Source: Burkholderiales bacterium (GTDB lineage: Bacteria > Pseudomonadota > Gammaproteobacteria > Burkholderiales > SG8-41). From it: a stretch of 64,000 nt of DNA. Within the stretch, counting starts at the first letter, position 1, and every line of letters starts with the position of its first letter. This document shows positions 55,687 to 63,713 of this stretch, piece after piece. Both the position numbers and the translations under genes were made by a program. The DNA is taken from contig JAHCAG010000005.1 of NCBI GenBank assembly GCA_019635015.1, positions 74,810 through 138,809 of the forward strand, written 5' to 3'. The notes under the pieces are model-generated. The model had not been told where the DNA came from. It was given only the letters and a program-made list of their open reading frames with translations, and did no database searches.

Positions 55687-56534
55687 CGCCGGTGCTGCGC
55701 AGCCTGCTGCTGATGACGCTCGGCGTCGCGATGCTCACCGCCAACGACGCGGCGAGCAAGTACCTGGTGCAGTCGTACCCGGTGGGGCAGGTGATCGGCC
55801 TGCGCCAGGCGGCGACGCTGCTGGTGCTGATTCCCTACGTGATGCTGTTCAGCCGCTGGAGCGCGCTGCGCGTAGTCGACTGGCCGGGGCAGCTCGGGCG
55901 CGGCATGCTGTTCATCATCGGTTCGGTGTTCATCGTCTGGAGCCTCGCCGAACTGCCGCTGGCAACGGCGATCACGATGCTTTTTGCGAGTCCGATCTTC
56001 ATGGTGGTTCTGTCCGCGCCGCTGCTCGGTGAACGCATCGGGCGCCATCGCTGGATCGCGGTGATCGGCGGTTTTGCCGGTGTTCTGATCATCCTGCGTC
56101 CCGGGGCCGAGTCCTTCCAGTGGGCGCTGCTGCTGCCACTGGCCGCGGCAATGATCAACGCGCTGCGCGACGTGATCACGCGGCGGCTGTCGCGCACCGA
56201 AACCTCGATCGCGATCCTGTTCTGGTCCAACATCATCCTGATGGCCGGCGGATTCGCGACACTGCCCTTCGGCTGGCAGGCGGTGGACTGGCATGCGGGG
56301 CTGTGGTTTCTTGCCGCCGGCATTTTCAACGGCAGCGCGCATTTCCTGATCATCGAGGCCCTGCGCACCGGAGAGGCTTCGGTGCTGGCGCCGATCCGCT
56401 ACACCGCACTGCTGTGGGCGGCGTTGATCGGCTTCGTTGTCTGGGGCGAACTGCCGGAGTTGTGGCTGTGGGCGGGCGCCGCAGTGATCGTCGGCAGCAG
56501 CCTCTACATGATCCGCGGCGAGCGGCGGCGCTGA
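55683..56534 (+). CDS. EamA/DMT family transporter
   Basis: 283 residues, ten hydrophobic segments in two EamA repeats. The start LLLMTLGVAMLTANDAASKY, LATAITMLFASPIFMVVLSA in the first repeat and IIEALRTGEASVLAPIRYTA in the second are recognisable DMT features. The ATGA overlap with the MFS gene indicates coupled translation; the pair may export metabolites. Substrate unknown. Confidence 0.9.
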   Translation: MTPVLRSLLLMTLGVAMLTANDAASKYLVQSYPVGQVIGLRQAATLLVLIPYVMLFSRWSALRVVDWPGQLGRGMLFIIGSVFIVWSLAELPLATAITMLFASPIFMVVLSAPLLGERIGRHRWIAVIGGFAGVLIILRPGAESFQWALLLPLAAAMINALRDVITRRLSRTETSIAILFWSNIILMAGGFATLPFGWQAVDWHAGLWFLAAGIFNGSAHFLIIEALRTGEASVLAPIRYTALLWAALIGFVVWGELPELWLWAGAAVIVGSSLYMIRGERRR

Positions 56535-56659
56535 CGGCGCCGTATCCTTTCTCCGGGCAGGGTTTTCGGACTTCGATTGCCGCCGCGCGGACGCGCAGGT
56601 ATTCTTGTCCTGCAGTTCCGCAACACCGGTTTTTCAGAACAATGACAAGGAGAACTTGC

Positions 56660-57121
56660 ATGGAAATTCAAGCAGGCAGCGCCGCGCCGGATTTTTCCCT
56701 CGCCGCGCACAATTCCGAGCAGAAGGTGTCGCTCTCCGGATTCAAGGGGCGCCCGGTCGTGGTCGCGTTCATGCCCTTTGCCTTCACCGGGGGATGAACC
56801 AATCAAGTCCGTGGGTTCCGTGAGAACTACGAAGAATTCAAGAAGCTGAACTGTGAAATCCTGCAGCTGAGCGCCGATCCGCTGCCCAGCCTCAAAGCCT
56901 GGGCGGAGCACCTCGGCGGCGTGCCGTTCCCGCTGATGTCTGACTACTGGCCGCATGGTGCGGTCGGCCAGGCCTTCGGCATATTCAACGACGAACGCGG
57001 CATGGACAAACGCGCCGCCTATGTCATCGATGCCAAGGGCGTGGTGCGTTACGCCAAGGTCTATCCGCAGGGCACGATTCCGACCAGCGAGGAACTGCTC
57101 GCCGAGCTGCGCAAGCTCTAG
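56660..57121 (+). CDS. Selenocysteine peroxiredoxin (PrxU/AhpE-like), Sec46
   Basis: Normal decoding would stop at the TGA at 56795-56797, 45 codons in. The frame then continues to a TAG at 57121, giving 153 residues with a complete peroxiredoxin fold: PDFSLAAHNSEQKVSLSGFK, active site PFAFTGGUTNQ, then GVPFPLMSDYWPHGAVGQA and DKRAAYVIDAKGVVRY. Selenocysteine is at the peroxidatic position, where most relatives have cysteine in T-x-x-C; this is the known PrxU pattern. It reduces hydroperoxides. Cys65 (KLNCEI) might act as resolving thiol but is not certain. AAGGAGAACTTGC precedes the ATG. The terminator at 57143-57185 ends the gene. Confidence 0.92.
56810..56831 (+). promoter_or_regulatory. 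Candidate SECIS element of the peroxiredoxin gene
   Basis: CGTGGGTTC and GAACTACG enclose the loop CGTGA, giving eight base pairs including one G-U, with one bulged G. The stem starts 12 bases after the UGA. It is less perfect than the element at 49266 but in the right place. Confidence 0.6.
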
Positions 57122-57142
57122 GGCAGGGAAGCGGCAACACCG

Positions 57143-57185
57143 GGCCGGCAGGCCATTCCTGCGAGGGGTGACTGCCGGCCTTTTT
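57143..57185 (+). terminator. Intrinsic terminator after the peroxiredoxin gene
   Basis: GGCCGGCAG pairs with CTGCCGGCC around a 20-base loop and is followed by TTTTT. Confidence 0.8.
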
Positions 57186-57256
57186 GCGTCTGCGGACTTC
57201 CGGCTGGCCCGCATTTTGCGTCATGATGGCGGCCACCACTGTCCGGAGTTGCCCCC

Positions 57257-58039
57257 ATGCTCAAAGGAAAAAATGCCCTCGTCACCGGTTCGACCAGCGG
57301 CATCGGCCTCGCCGTCGCCACTGCGCTGGCGGCGCGCGGCGCCAACATCATGCTCAACGGCTTCGGCGATCCGGCGCAGATCGAGGTGCTGCGCGCGGGT
57401 CTCGCGAAAGCGCATGGCGTGCGCGTCGAATACCACGGCGCCGACATGAGCCGTCCGGAAGAAATTGCCGCGATGATGCGCGTCGCGGCTGAAACCTTCG
57501 GCGCCGTCGACATCCTGGTCAACAATGCCGGCATCCAGTTCGTGTCCCCGGTGGAAGACTTTCCGCCGGAGAAATGGGAGGCCATCATCGCCATCAACCT
57601 GGTGGCCCTGTTCCACACCATCCGCCACGCCGTGCCCGGCATGAAGCAGCGCGGCTGGGGCCGCATCATCAATATCGCCTCGGCCCATGCGCTGGTGGCT
57701 TCGCCGTTCAAATCGGCCTATGTCGCCGCCAAACATGGTGTCGCCGGGCTGACCAAGACCATTGCGCTGGAAACCGCGACCTCCGGCATCACCTGCAATG
57801 CGATCTGTCCGGGTTACGTGCTGACGCCATTGGTGCAGAAGCAGATTCCGGACACCGCGAAGGCGCGCGGCATCACGGAAGAGCAGGTGGTGCGCGATGT
57901 GCTGCTGGCGGCGCAGCCGACCAAGCAGTTCGTGACGGTGGAGCAGGTGGCGGCACTGGCCTGTTTTCTTGCCGGCGATGACGCGGCGGCGATCACCGGG
58001 ACGCTGCAGGCGATCGACGGCGGGTGGACGGCGCAGTGA
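57257..58039 (+). CDS. hbdH: 3-hydroxybutyrate dehydrogenase
   Basis: 260 residues of the short-chain dehydrogenase family: nucleotide loop VTGSTSGIGLAVATAL, NNAGIQFVSPVEDFP, catalytic IASAHALVASPFKSAYVAAK with Ser/Tyr/Lys, and NAICPGYVLTPLVQKQIPDT, which is the tail of D-3-hydroxybutyrate dehydrogenases. It oxidises 3-hydroxybutyrate to acetoacetate with NAD+. The next gene, on the opposite strand with a 21-base gap, is an intracellular PHB depolymerase; both act in polyhydroxybutyrate use. Confidence 0.92.
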   Translation: MLKGKNALVTGSTSGIGLAVATALAARGANIMLNGFGDPAQIEVLRAGLAKAHGVRVEYHGADMSRPEEIAAMMRVAAETFGAVDILVNNAGIQFVSPVEDFPPEKWEAIIAINLVALFHTIRHAVPGMKQRGWGRIINIASAHALVASPFKSAYVAAKHGVAGLTKTIALETATSGITCNAICPGYVLTPLVQKQIPDTAKARGITEEQVVRDVLLAAQPTKQFVTVEQVAALACFLAGDDAAAITGTLQAIDGGWTAQ

Positions 58040-58060
58040 TGCGCCTTGCAGCGACGTTTC

Positions 58061-59275
58061 CTATTCCGACGAATAAATGACGTCCCGCACCGTCGGATAG
58101 ACCTGGTTCTCCCAACGCTTGCCGCTGAACACGCCGTAGTGGCCGACGCCCGCCTGCACGTAGTGTGTGCGCAGGTACTGCGGCAGTTTCGAGCACAGGT
58201 CCTGCGCCGCCAGCGTCTGGCCCAGCGCGCAGATGTCGTCGCGTTCGCCCTCGACCGTCAGCAGCGCGGTGCGGCGGATGGTTTTCGGGTTGATCAGGCG
58301 GTCGCGGTAGTGGAGCCGGCCCTGGGCCAGCGCGTGTTCCTGGAACACCAGGCGCACGGTTTCGAGATAGAAATCGGCGCTGAGGTCGGACACCGCAAAA
58401 TATTCCTCGTAGAAACGCCGTGTGGCCTCGGCCTTTTCGTGGTCGCCGTCGACGATCTGCTGGTAATAGTCCTTGAAGGACTTGATGTGCCGCTGCAGAT
58501 TCATGTTGAGGAATGCGGTCAGCTGGACGAAACCCGGATAAACCCGCCGCCGCATGCCGGCAAACTGCACCGGCACATGTTCTATCAGGTTGTGCTCGAA
58601 CCAGCTGATCGGCTGGCTGGTAGCGAGAACGTTGACCTCGGTCGGATTGACGCGGCAGTCGATTGGGCCGGCCATCAGCGTCAGGCTCGCCGGCGTCGCC
58701 GGATGTTTGTCTTCAGCCATCACCGCCACCGCCGCCAGCGCCTCGACGCAGGGCTGGCAGATCGCGACCAGATGGGCGCCCGGTCCCATCACGTCGAGAA
58801 ATTCGATGATGTGGTCGATGTATTCGTCGATGCCGAAACGGCCGGCTTCCACCGGCACGTCGCGCGCGTTATGCCAGTCGGTGATGTAGACATCGTGGTC
58901 GCGCAGCATCGTGCGCGCGGTCTCGCGCAGCAGCGTCGCGAAGTGGCCGGACATCGGCGCCACGATCAGCACCCGCGGCTGCGCGCCGCCGCTGTGTTTG
59001 CGGAAACGCAGCAGGGTGGCGAAGGGCGTGGTGTGGATGACTTCCTCGGTCACCGCCAGTTCGCGTTTGCCGGCGAGCACCGATTCGATGCCGAACTCCG
59101 GGCGCTTGTGGGTCAGCCGCGCCAGTGCCAGCACTTCGCAGGCTGCGGCAAAGCGGCGCAGCGGCTGCCAGCCCCAGGTTCCGAAATCATGCAGGCCCGG
59201 CGCAGCGAGCATGGCGGCTTCCCGCATCGGGTTGAGCACGTATTCCTGCGTCTGATAGGCGTGGTAAATCGTCAT
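58061..59275 (-). CDS. phaZ: Intracellular polyhydroxyalkanoate depolymerase
   Basis: 404 residues with the start MTIYHAYQTQEYVLNPMREA and the unusual nucleophile segment LVAICQPCVEALAAVAVMA, where a cysteine replaces serine in the lipase box, as in Ralstonia-type intracellular PhaZ. Other conserved parts: VLIVAPMSGHFATLLRETAR, YITDWHNARDVP and a late QAGVGHYGVFSGKRW with the catalytic histidine. No signal peptide, so it mobilises granules in the cytoplasm. Confidence 0.95.
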   Translation of the reverse strand: MTIYHAYQTQEYVLNPMREAAMLAAPGLHDFGTWGWQPLRRFAAACEVLALARLTHKRPEFGIESVLAGKRELAVTEEVIHTTPFATLLRFRKHSGGAQPRVLIVAPMSGHFATLLRETARTMLRDHDVYITDWHNARDVPVEAGRFGIDEYIDHIIEFLDVMGPGAHLVAICQPCVEALAAVAVMAEDKHPATPASLTLMAGPIDCRVNPTEVNVLATSQPISWFEHNLIEHVPVQFAGMRRRVYPGFVQLTAFLNMNLQRHIKSFKDYYQQIVDGDHEKAEATRRFYEEYFAVSDLSADFYLETVRLVFQEHALAQGRLHYRDRLINPKTIRRTALLTVEGERDDICALGQTLAAQDLCSKLPQYLRTHYVQAGVGHYGVFSGKRWENQVYPTVRDVIYSSE

Positions 59276-59441
59276 TGCTGTTCCCTGTTTACGGCCGCCT
59301 GCCTAGTATGCCGCAAACGACGCAATAAACGCGCCAACCGGATCACGTGGATGGCATGACTCCTGCTAAAGGCTGTCATATTCGCGACGACGGCACCGCA
59401 AGTGTGCATGCCGGCGTTTTACTGCATGGAGGTTGGGCATC

Positions 59442-60098
59442 ATGGCACGGGCCACCCTGAGCATCAGCAGCAAGAATTACTCGTCCTGGTCGCTGCGCGG
59501 CTGGCTGCTGGTGCGTTTTGCCGGCCTCGAGTTCAGCGAAGTGCAGGTCTCGCCCGATGATGCCGACGCGCGGCGCGAACTGCTGCTGATTTCGCCGTCG
59601 ATCCTGGTGCCCTGCCTGACCCACGACGGCATCAAGGTCTGGGACACCCTGGCCATTGCCGAATACCTCAATGAAATCAAACCCAAAAGCGGATTGCTGC
59701 CGTCAACCCGCGCGGCGCGGGCGCATTGCCGCGCGATCTGCGGGGAGATGCATTCCGGTTTCAGCAGCCTGCGCTCGGCGCTGCCGATGAACCTGAAGGG
59801 TGATTTCCCCAACTACAAGATCTGGGCCAAGGCGCGCGACGATATCGAACGCATCACCGCGATCTGGCGCGAATGCCTGGAGCAGTACGGCGGACCCTTC
59901 CTGTTCGGCAAGAAGCGCAGCATGGCCGATGCGATGTACGCGCCGGTGACCACCCGTTTCCGCACCTACCATGTCGGGCTCGATGCAGTCTGTTCGGACT
60001 ATTGCGAACGCATCCTCGCCCTGCCGGAGATGGCGGAATGGAAGGCTGCCGCGCTCGAGGAACACGACGACATCGAAGAACTCGACATGGAGTTCTGA
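59442..60098 (+). CDS. Glutathione S-transferase family protein
   Basis: 218 residues from ATG 59442 (MARATLSISSKNYSSWSLRG); GGAGG lies nine bases before it, which favours this over a TTG at 59433. N-terminal thioredoxin-like domain with SSKNYSSWSLR and the SNAIL/TRAIL-like LTHDGIKVWDTLAIAEYL; all-alpha C-terminal domain with CGEMHSGFSSLRSALPMNLK. The substrate is unknown. It stands alone between phaZ (divergent) and the cupin gene. Confidence 0.9.
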   Translation: MARATLSISSKNYSSWSLRGWLLVRFAGLEFSEVQVSPDDADARRELLLISPSILVPCLTHDGIKVWDTLAIAEYLNEIKPKSGLLPSTRAARAHCRAICGEMHSGFSSLRSALPMNLKGDFPNYKIWAKARDDIERITAIWRECLEQYGGPFLFGKKRSMADAMYAPVTTRFRTYHVGLDAVCSDYCERILALPEMAEWKAAALEEHDDIEELDMEF

Positions 60099-60157
60099 GC
60101 GCGTCGGAGAGAATGAAATTTCCGCCATTACCATCAAGGTGGGCGCATCACGGGGTT

Positions 60158-60250
60158 GTAGCCCGGATGCAACGAAGTGGAATCCGGGTCAGTTGTCACC
60201 ATGGGCCGCAGTGTTCCCGGATTCCGGCCTGCGGCCTTCTTCCGGGCTAC
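60158..60250. repeat. REP-like inverted repeat (GTAGCCCGGAT type)
   Basis: GTAGCCCGGATGCAACGAAG leads the left arm (60158-60188) ending AATCCGGG; the right arm (60216-60250) is its imperfect complement, starting CCCGGATTCC and ending TCCGGGCTAC. About 27 bases separate them. This is a widespread family of spacer palindromes in proteobacteria; no role assigned. Confidence 0.75.
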
Positions 60251-60305
60251 GGGTAGGCGCACAAAGAGTCATTGGCTCAGGCGCTGCGGGGAGAAACCGT
60301 TCGCG

Positions 60306-60728
60306 TCACTTCCAGGGCGCGGGCGCCGGCACCTCGGCCGGGGCGGGCATGTCGATGGTCTTGAAATCCGCAGGGCCGACAATTTCCAGGTATTCCATGT
60401 CCGGCGAATAGTCGAAGAGGTAATGCACGATGCCCGGGCGCTGGTGCACGCAGTCACCGGCGGCCACCAGTGTTTCCTTGTCCTCGTACATGAATTTCGC
60501 CCAGCCCTTGAGCATGATGACGATATGGAACTCCGCCTCATGGCGGTGCCAGCCGGTGCCTTTTTCCGGGGCCTGGTTGGCGCGCACCAGCTGGGCCAGA
60601 ACCTTGCCCGCGGTGGCGTCGGCGACGCCCAGGTCGCGGTAGATGAAAAAATCGCGCAGGCCTTCGCTGCGGAATCCGGTGTCGCCGGGCTTTACATGGG
60701 AGAACTTGGTGGCGGTGCGGTCAAGCAT
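60306..60728 (-). CDS. Cupin domain-containing protein
   Basis: 140 residues of single cupin domain: GTGWHRHEAEFHIVIMLKG is cupin motif 1 with two histidines and a glutamate, and GDCVHQRPGIVHYLFDYSP is motif 2. A metal at these residues is likely. The function is not known; such proteins may be dioxygenase-like or sugar/ligand-binding. Confidence 0.88.
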   Translation of the reverse strand: MLDRTATKFSHVKPGDTGFRSEGLRDFFIYRDLGVADATAGKVLAQLVRANQAPEKGTGWHRHEAEFHIVIMLKGWAKFMYEDKETLVAAGDCVHQRPGIVHYLFDYSPDMEYLEIVGPADFKTIDMPAPAEVPAPAPWK

Positions 60729-60831
60729 GGCGGATCTCCTGGTCGTGGGAACCGCTGCACATCAAGCATAAGTTGTTCCAGTCGCCGCGCCTGCGCGATG
60801 GCGGTGCGCATGCACCAGCAGCGTGCGCTTT

Positions 60832-61167
60832 TCAGTGGATCCGGGTCACCGTGGCCGGCGGCTGCAGGCCGAGGTTCAGCACCAGAACGCGCCGTCCGAG
60901 CATGACCACGCTGCCTTTCATGCGGTTGTCGCCGGTGTCGCTGAACTCGAAGTCGTAGGCGCGCTGCAGCAGCAAATGTCCCTTTGCATTGCGCGCCGGC
61001 CGCAGCCCGGCAATGCCCACGGTGTCGTCAAGGAATTGCAGACCCTCCGCCTCGCAGGCCGTGCGCGCCGCAGCGACCGCAGCCTCGCGCGCCTGCATGC
61101 TGTCCCACCACAGCCAGGCGAGGGCGAAGAAGAAGGCGAGCAGCAGGATTTCGGCGAGCGGAAACAT
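60832..61167 (-). CDS. DUF3301 family protein
   Basis: 111 residues from ATG 61167 (MFPLAEILLLAFFFALAWLW), one N-terminal membrane helix followed by AREAAVAAARTACEAEGLQF, then QRAYDFEFSDTGDNRMKGSV and VLNLGLQPP. This is DUF3301, a small proteobacterial membrane-anchored family with unknown role. A TTG at 61179 is a possible earlier start. It is divergent from the 345-residue gene that follows. Confidence 0.85.
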   Translation of the reverse strand: MFPLAEILLLAFFFALAWLWWDSMQAREAAVAAARTACEAEGLQFLDDTVGIAGLRPARNAKGHLLLQRAYDFEFSDTGDNRMKGSVVMLGRRVLVLNLGLQPPATVTRIH

Positions 61168-61359
61168 GGCGAGGCGCAACGTTAGCAGAATTCAAGCGGC
61201 AGCCGTCGCTATGCCTGCGCCGGAATGGAGCGGTGCGTCACCATCTGGAACACGCCGCGGTGCCGCTCCGTCTTTGGGGTAGACTGGATTCCAGTTTCCC
61301 GGCGCGCCCCGAAGGAATTCCCCTCGGGGAACAAGACCGGCCCCCTTGTGAGGAGCAGC

Positions 61360-62397
61360 ATGACCGAACTGAAATCGCGCAAACACGCCGCCGACGACCT
61401 CGGCAGCGCCATCGAACTCTGTTACGCCAAGGGCTGGACCGACGGCCTGCCGGTGATTCCGCCCACGGCGGAACGCATCGAGGCGATGCTCGAAGCCGGC
61501 GGGCTCAAGCCTGACCAGCAACTGTCCTTCATCGAAAACCGCCAGGTCTCGGTGACCGCGGAAAAGGTCGCGATCAATGCGGTGATGGCCGGCTGCAAAC
61601 CCGAATACATGCCGGTGATCACGGCCACCGTCGAAGCGCTGGCCGATCCGAAATACGGCTACCACGGCCCGGCCACCAGCACCGGCGGTGCGGCGGTATT
61701 CATGCTGGTCAACGGCCCGATCGCCAAAAAACTCGGCATGAACAGCGCCGACAATGTATTTGGCCAGGGCTGGCGCGCCAACGCCACCATCGGCCGCGCG
61801 ATCCGGCTGATGATGCAGAACGTGATCGGCACCACGCCCGGCGTGCTCGACCGCTCGAGCCTCGGCCACCCCGGCAAATACACCTTCTGCATCGCCGAGA
61901 ACGAGGAAGACAGCCCCTGGCCGGCCTTCCACACCACGCGCGGATTCAAGCCCGAACAGAACGCGGTGACGATTTTTGCGGCGCTCGGTGTGCACCAGTA
62001 TTCCAACGGTCTGGCGGCAACCCCCGAGGGCGTGCTCGCCACCACCTGCGCGCAGATGCGCATGTCCGCCGGCACCAACCGCCAGCCGCAGTACGCGCTG
62101 GTCTTCGCCGGCGAGCACCAGCTGATCATGCAGAAGGCGGGCTGGTCACGCGAGGACGTGCAGAACTACGCCTTCGAGCACAGCCAGATGTCCCACGCCG
62201 AAATGCAGCGCGCCAACATCCGCCCCGGTCCGATCACCGCCGAATCCGAAAAAACGATGCAGACGCTGGTGCATACGCCGCAGGATTTTCTGGTCATCGC
62301 CGCCGGCGGCAAGGCGGGTGTACAGTCCTGCTACATCCCCGGCTGGGGCGGCAAGAACGGCTCGCAGAGCGTGACGCGGGAAATCAGGGTGCCGTGA
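61360..62397 (+). CDS. Conserved protein upstream of UGSC selenoprotein (putative partner)
   Basis: 345 residues from ATG 61360 with GAGGAGC before it. No familiar catalytic motif is recognised. Conserved-looking blocks are AIELCYAKGWTDGLPVIPPT near the start, MAGCKPEYMPVITATVEALA, GPATSTGGAAVFMLVNGPIA and late IAAGGKAGVQSCYIPGWGG. Several conserved cysteines (residue 23 and others) might bind metal or act in redox. It lies 180 bases upstream of the UGSC gene on the same strand, separated by a hairpin repeat, and is inferred to be its partner from position only. Confidence 0.65.
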   Translation: MTELKSRKHAADDLGSAIELCYAKGWTDGLPVIPPTAERIEAMLEAGGLKPDQQLSFIENRQVSVTAEKVAINAVMAGCKPEYMPVITATVEALADPKYGYHGPATSTGGAAVFMLVNGPIAKKLGMNSADNVFGQGWRANATIGRAIRLMMQNVIGTTPGVLDRSSLGHPGKYTFCIAENEEDSPWPAFHTTRGFKPEQNAVTIFAALGVHQYSNGLAATPEGVLATTCAQMRMSAGTNRQPQYALVFAGEHQLIMQKAGWSREDVQNYAFEHSQMSHAEMQRANIRPGPITAESEKTMQTLVHTPQDFLVIAAGGKAGVQSCYIPGWGGKNGSQSVTREIRVP

Positions 62398-62402
62398 TAA
62401 TT

Positions 62403-62516
62403 AACAGGATGTACAGGATATTCAGGATAAAACCAGAGCCGGACCGGCGACCTGTCAATCGCAGGAAGGGTGCTGATTCCTGCTTTTTATCCTGAATATC
62501 CTGTCCATCCTGTAAA
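62403..62516. repeat. Long inverted repeat (ACAGGATATTCAGGAT type)
   Basis: The left arm (62407-62435) carries ACAGGATGTACAGGATATTC then AGGATAAAA; the right arm (62487-62515) is its near-exact complement, TTTTATCCTGAATATCCTGT then CCATCCTGT. Arms of about 29 bases match with one difference and enclose about 50 bases. The same kind of spacer palindrome is common in environmental bacteria. It separates the two genes of the UGSC pair. Confidence 0.8.
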
Positions 62517-62540
62517 TGATTTGGTTTTTCGTTGTTTTGT

Positions 62541-62566
62541 AAGTATCTGATTTTATTGATATTTTT
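62541..62566 (+). repeat. Copy of dispersed AT-rich motif (copy 5)
   Basis: AAGTATCTGATTTTATTGAT followed by ATTTTT, 24 of 26 positions as in the best copy. It sits directly upstream of the AGGAGG ribosome site and the UGSC start codon, in the same direction. Confidence 0.65.
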
Positions 62567-62577
62567 AGGAGGTTGAG

Positions 62578-63117
62578 ATGAGCATCCAGATCTACGATCC
62601 CACCACCGAAGTCAACAGCCGCAAGATCAACTTCGTGCCACGGCCGAAGTCGCTGAAGGGCCTGCGCATCGGCCTGGTCGACAACACCAAGCACAACTCC
62701 GATCAGCTGCTGATGCGCATCGCCGGCATTCTCGAAAAGGAACACGGCGCCAAGTCGCATGTGATCCGCAAAAAGAAAAGCGCCGGCTCCGCACCCAGCC
62801 CGGAAATGATTGCCGAGTACAAGCAGAACTGCGACATCATCGTTGCCGGTGTCGGCGACTGAGGGTCATGCAGCTCGGGCAGTGTGCTCGACAGCATAGT
62901 GTTTGAACAGAACGGTGTTCCCTCGGCGTCCATCGTGACCCATGTGTTCACGGTGACCGGAAAAGCCATGGCGAAAACCTGGGGCGTGCCGGACCTGAAA
63001 TTCCTGGTGATGCCGCATCCGATCGCCAACCTGACGCCGGAGCAGATGGACCAGCGCGCGGCGGAGATTGCGCCGCAGGTGGTTGATCTGTTGTTGAAGG
63101 GGCAGCAGGCGGCTTAG
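62578..63117 (+). CDS. UGSC-motif selenoprotein, Sec95
   Basis: Normal decoding stops at the TGA at 62860-62862 after 94 residues, but the frame continues to 63117 for a total of 179. Across the TGA the sequence is AGVGDUGSCSSGSVLDS, which is the UGSC motif that names a selenoprotein family first noted in marine metagenomes. Further features are PKSLKGLRIGLVDNTKHNSD near the N-terminus, THVFTVTGKAMAKTWGV after the motif and the C-terminal MPHPIANLTPEQMDQRA. The fold is Rossmann-like in appearance; the reaction is unknown. It has a strong AGGAGG site and is followed by the terminator at 63141-63166. Confidence 0.92.
62875..62891 (+). promoter_or_regulatory. Candidate SECIS element of the UGSC gene
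   Basis: TCGGGCA and TGCTCGA can pair (seven base pairs, one G-U) around a GTG loop, starting 12 bases after the UGA. It is in the right place for SelB but the loop is short. Confidence 0.55.
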
Positions 63118-63140
63118 TCTTCAGGAGGTTGCTGCAAAGG

Positions 63141-63166
63141 AAAAGGGGCCGTGAGGCCCCTTTTTT
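63141..63166. terminator. Intrinsic terminator after the UGSC gene
   Basis: AAAAGGGGCC and GGCCCCTTTT form a perfect 10-bp stem with a GTGA loop, followed by further T residues. The A-tract on the other side allows use by the minus-strand excalibur gene as well. Confidence 0.92.
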
Positions 63167-63252
63167 GTTACTTAACGTTCGAACTCAGCCGTAGCAGATT
63201 GGCAGCAGCGAAGGGACAGGACGTATTTGCGTTTGATCGTGCATGGTTAACC

Positions 63253-63561
63253 TCACCGCCCGCACCATTGCTGCTCGCAGGGCACCCCATCGTTGTCGCC
63301 GTCCATCTTGGTATCCGGGCAGTTGCGTAGGAAGTAAGTTGCTTCCTCGCAGGAAGTCATTTGCGAACAGTGAATGCGACCATCGCACTGGTAAGCCGCG
63401 ACAGGCTCAGCGAGTGCGCGCGGGGAGGAGGCACGGGGCGTCGCGATGAGTGCTGCCGGCGACTCCACGACTGCGGGTGATTGCGCGGCGCGTGGTTGAT
63501 AGTAACGATGGCCTTGCCACCCGATCAGTACGACGATGAAAAGAACGATGAGTTGACGCAT
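63253..63561 (-). CDS. Excalibur-domain protein, membrane-anchored
   Basis: 102 residues from ATG 63561 (MRQLIVLFIVVLIGWQGHRY). One N-terminal membrane segment or signal, a serine/proline/alanine-rich linker, then the excalibur calcium-binding domain with cysteines and NCPDTKMDGDNDGVPCEQQW (the DxDxDGxxCE motif). The domain is found fused to nucleases or alone in extracytoplasmic proteins; no enzyme domain is attached here. Calcium binding is inferred. Confidence 0.85.
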   Translation of the reverse strand: MRQLIVLFIVVLIGWQGHRYYQPRAAQSPAVVESPAALIATPRASSPRALAEPVAAYQCDGRIHCSQMTSCEEATYFLRNCPDTKMDGDNDGVPCEQQWCGR

Positions 63562-63713
63562 ATCGTTACTGCATTCAGGATTGATGAGACAGTGTAAGCT
63601 AATGAATAAAATAAATAATAGTGAGTTTTTATAGGATTTACTCCGACCCCATTTATTCAAGAATAAATCGACTTCGGTGTCTTTCAGCTGTTACAGCGTG
63701 TTAAAGGGTTCAT

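Noticed and set aside
62578..62862. A 94-residue stand-alone protein ending at TGA 62860
   Set aside because: Read-through gives the known UGSC motif and the rest of a conserved protein; the shorter product would be only half.
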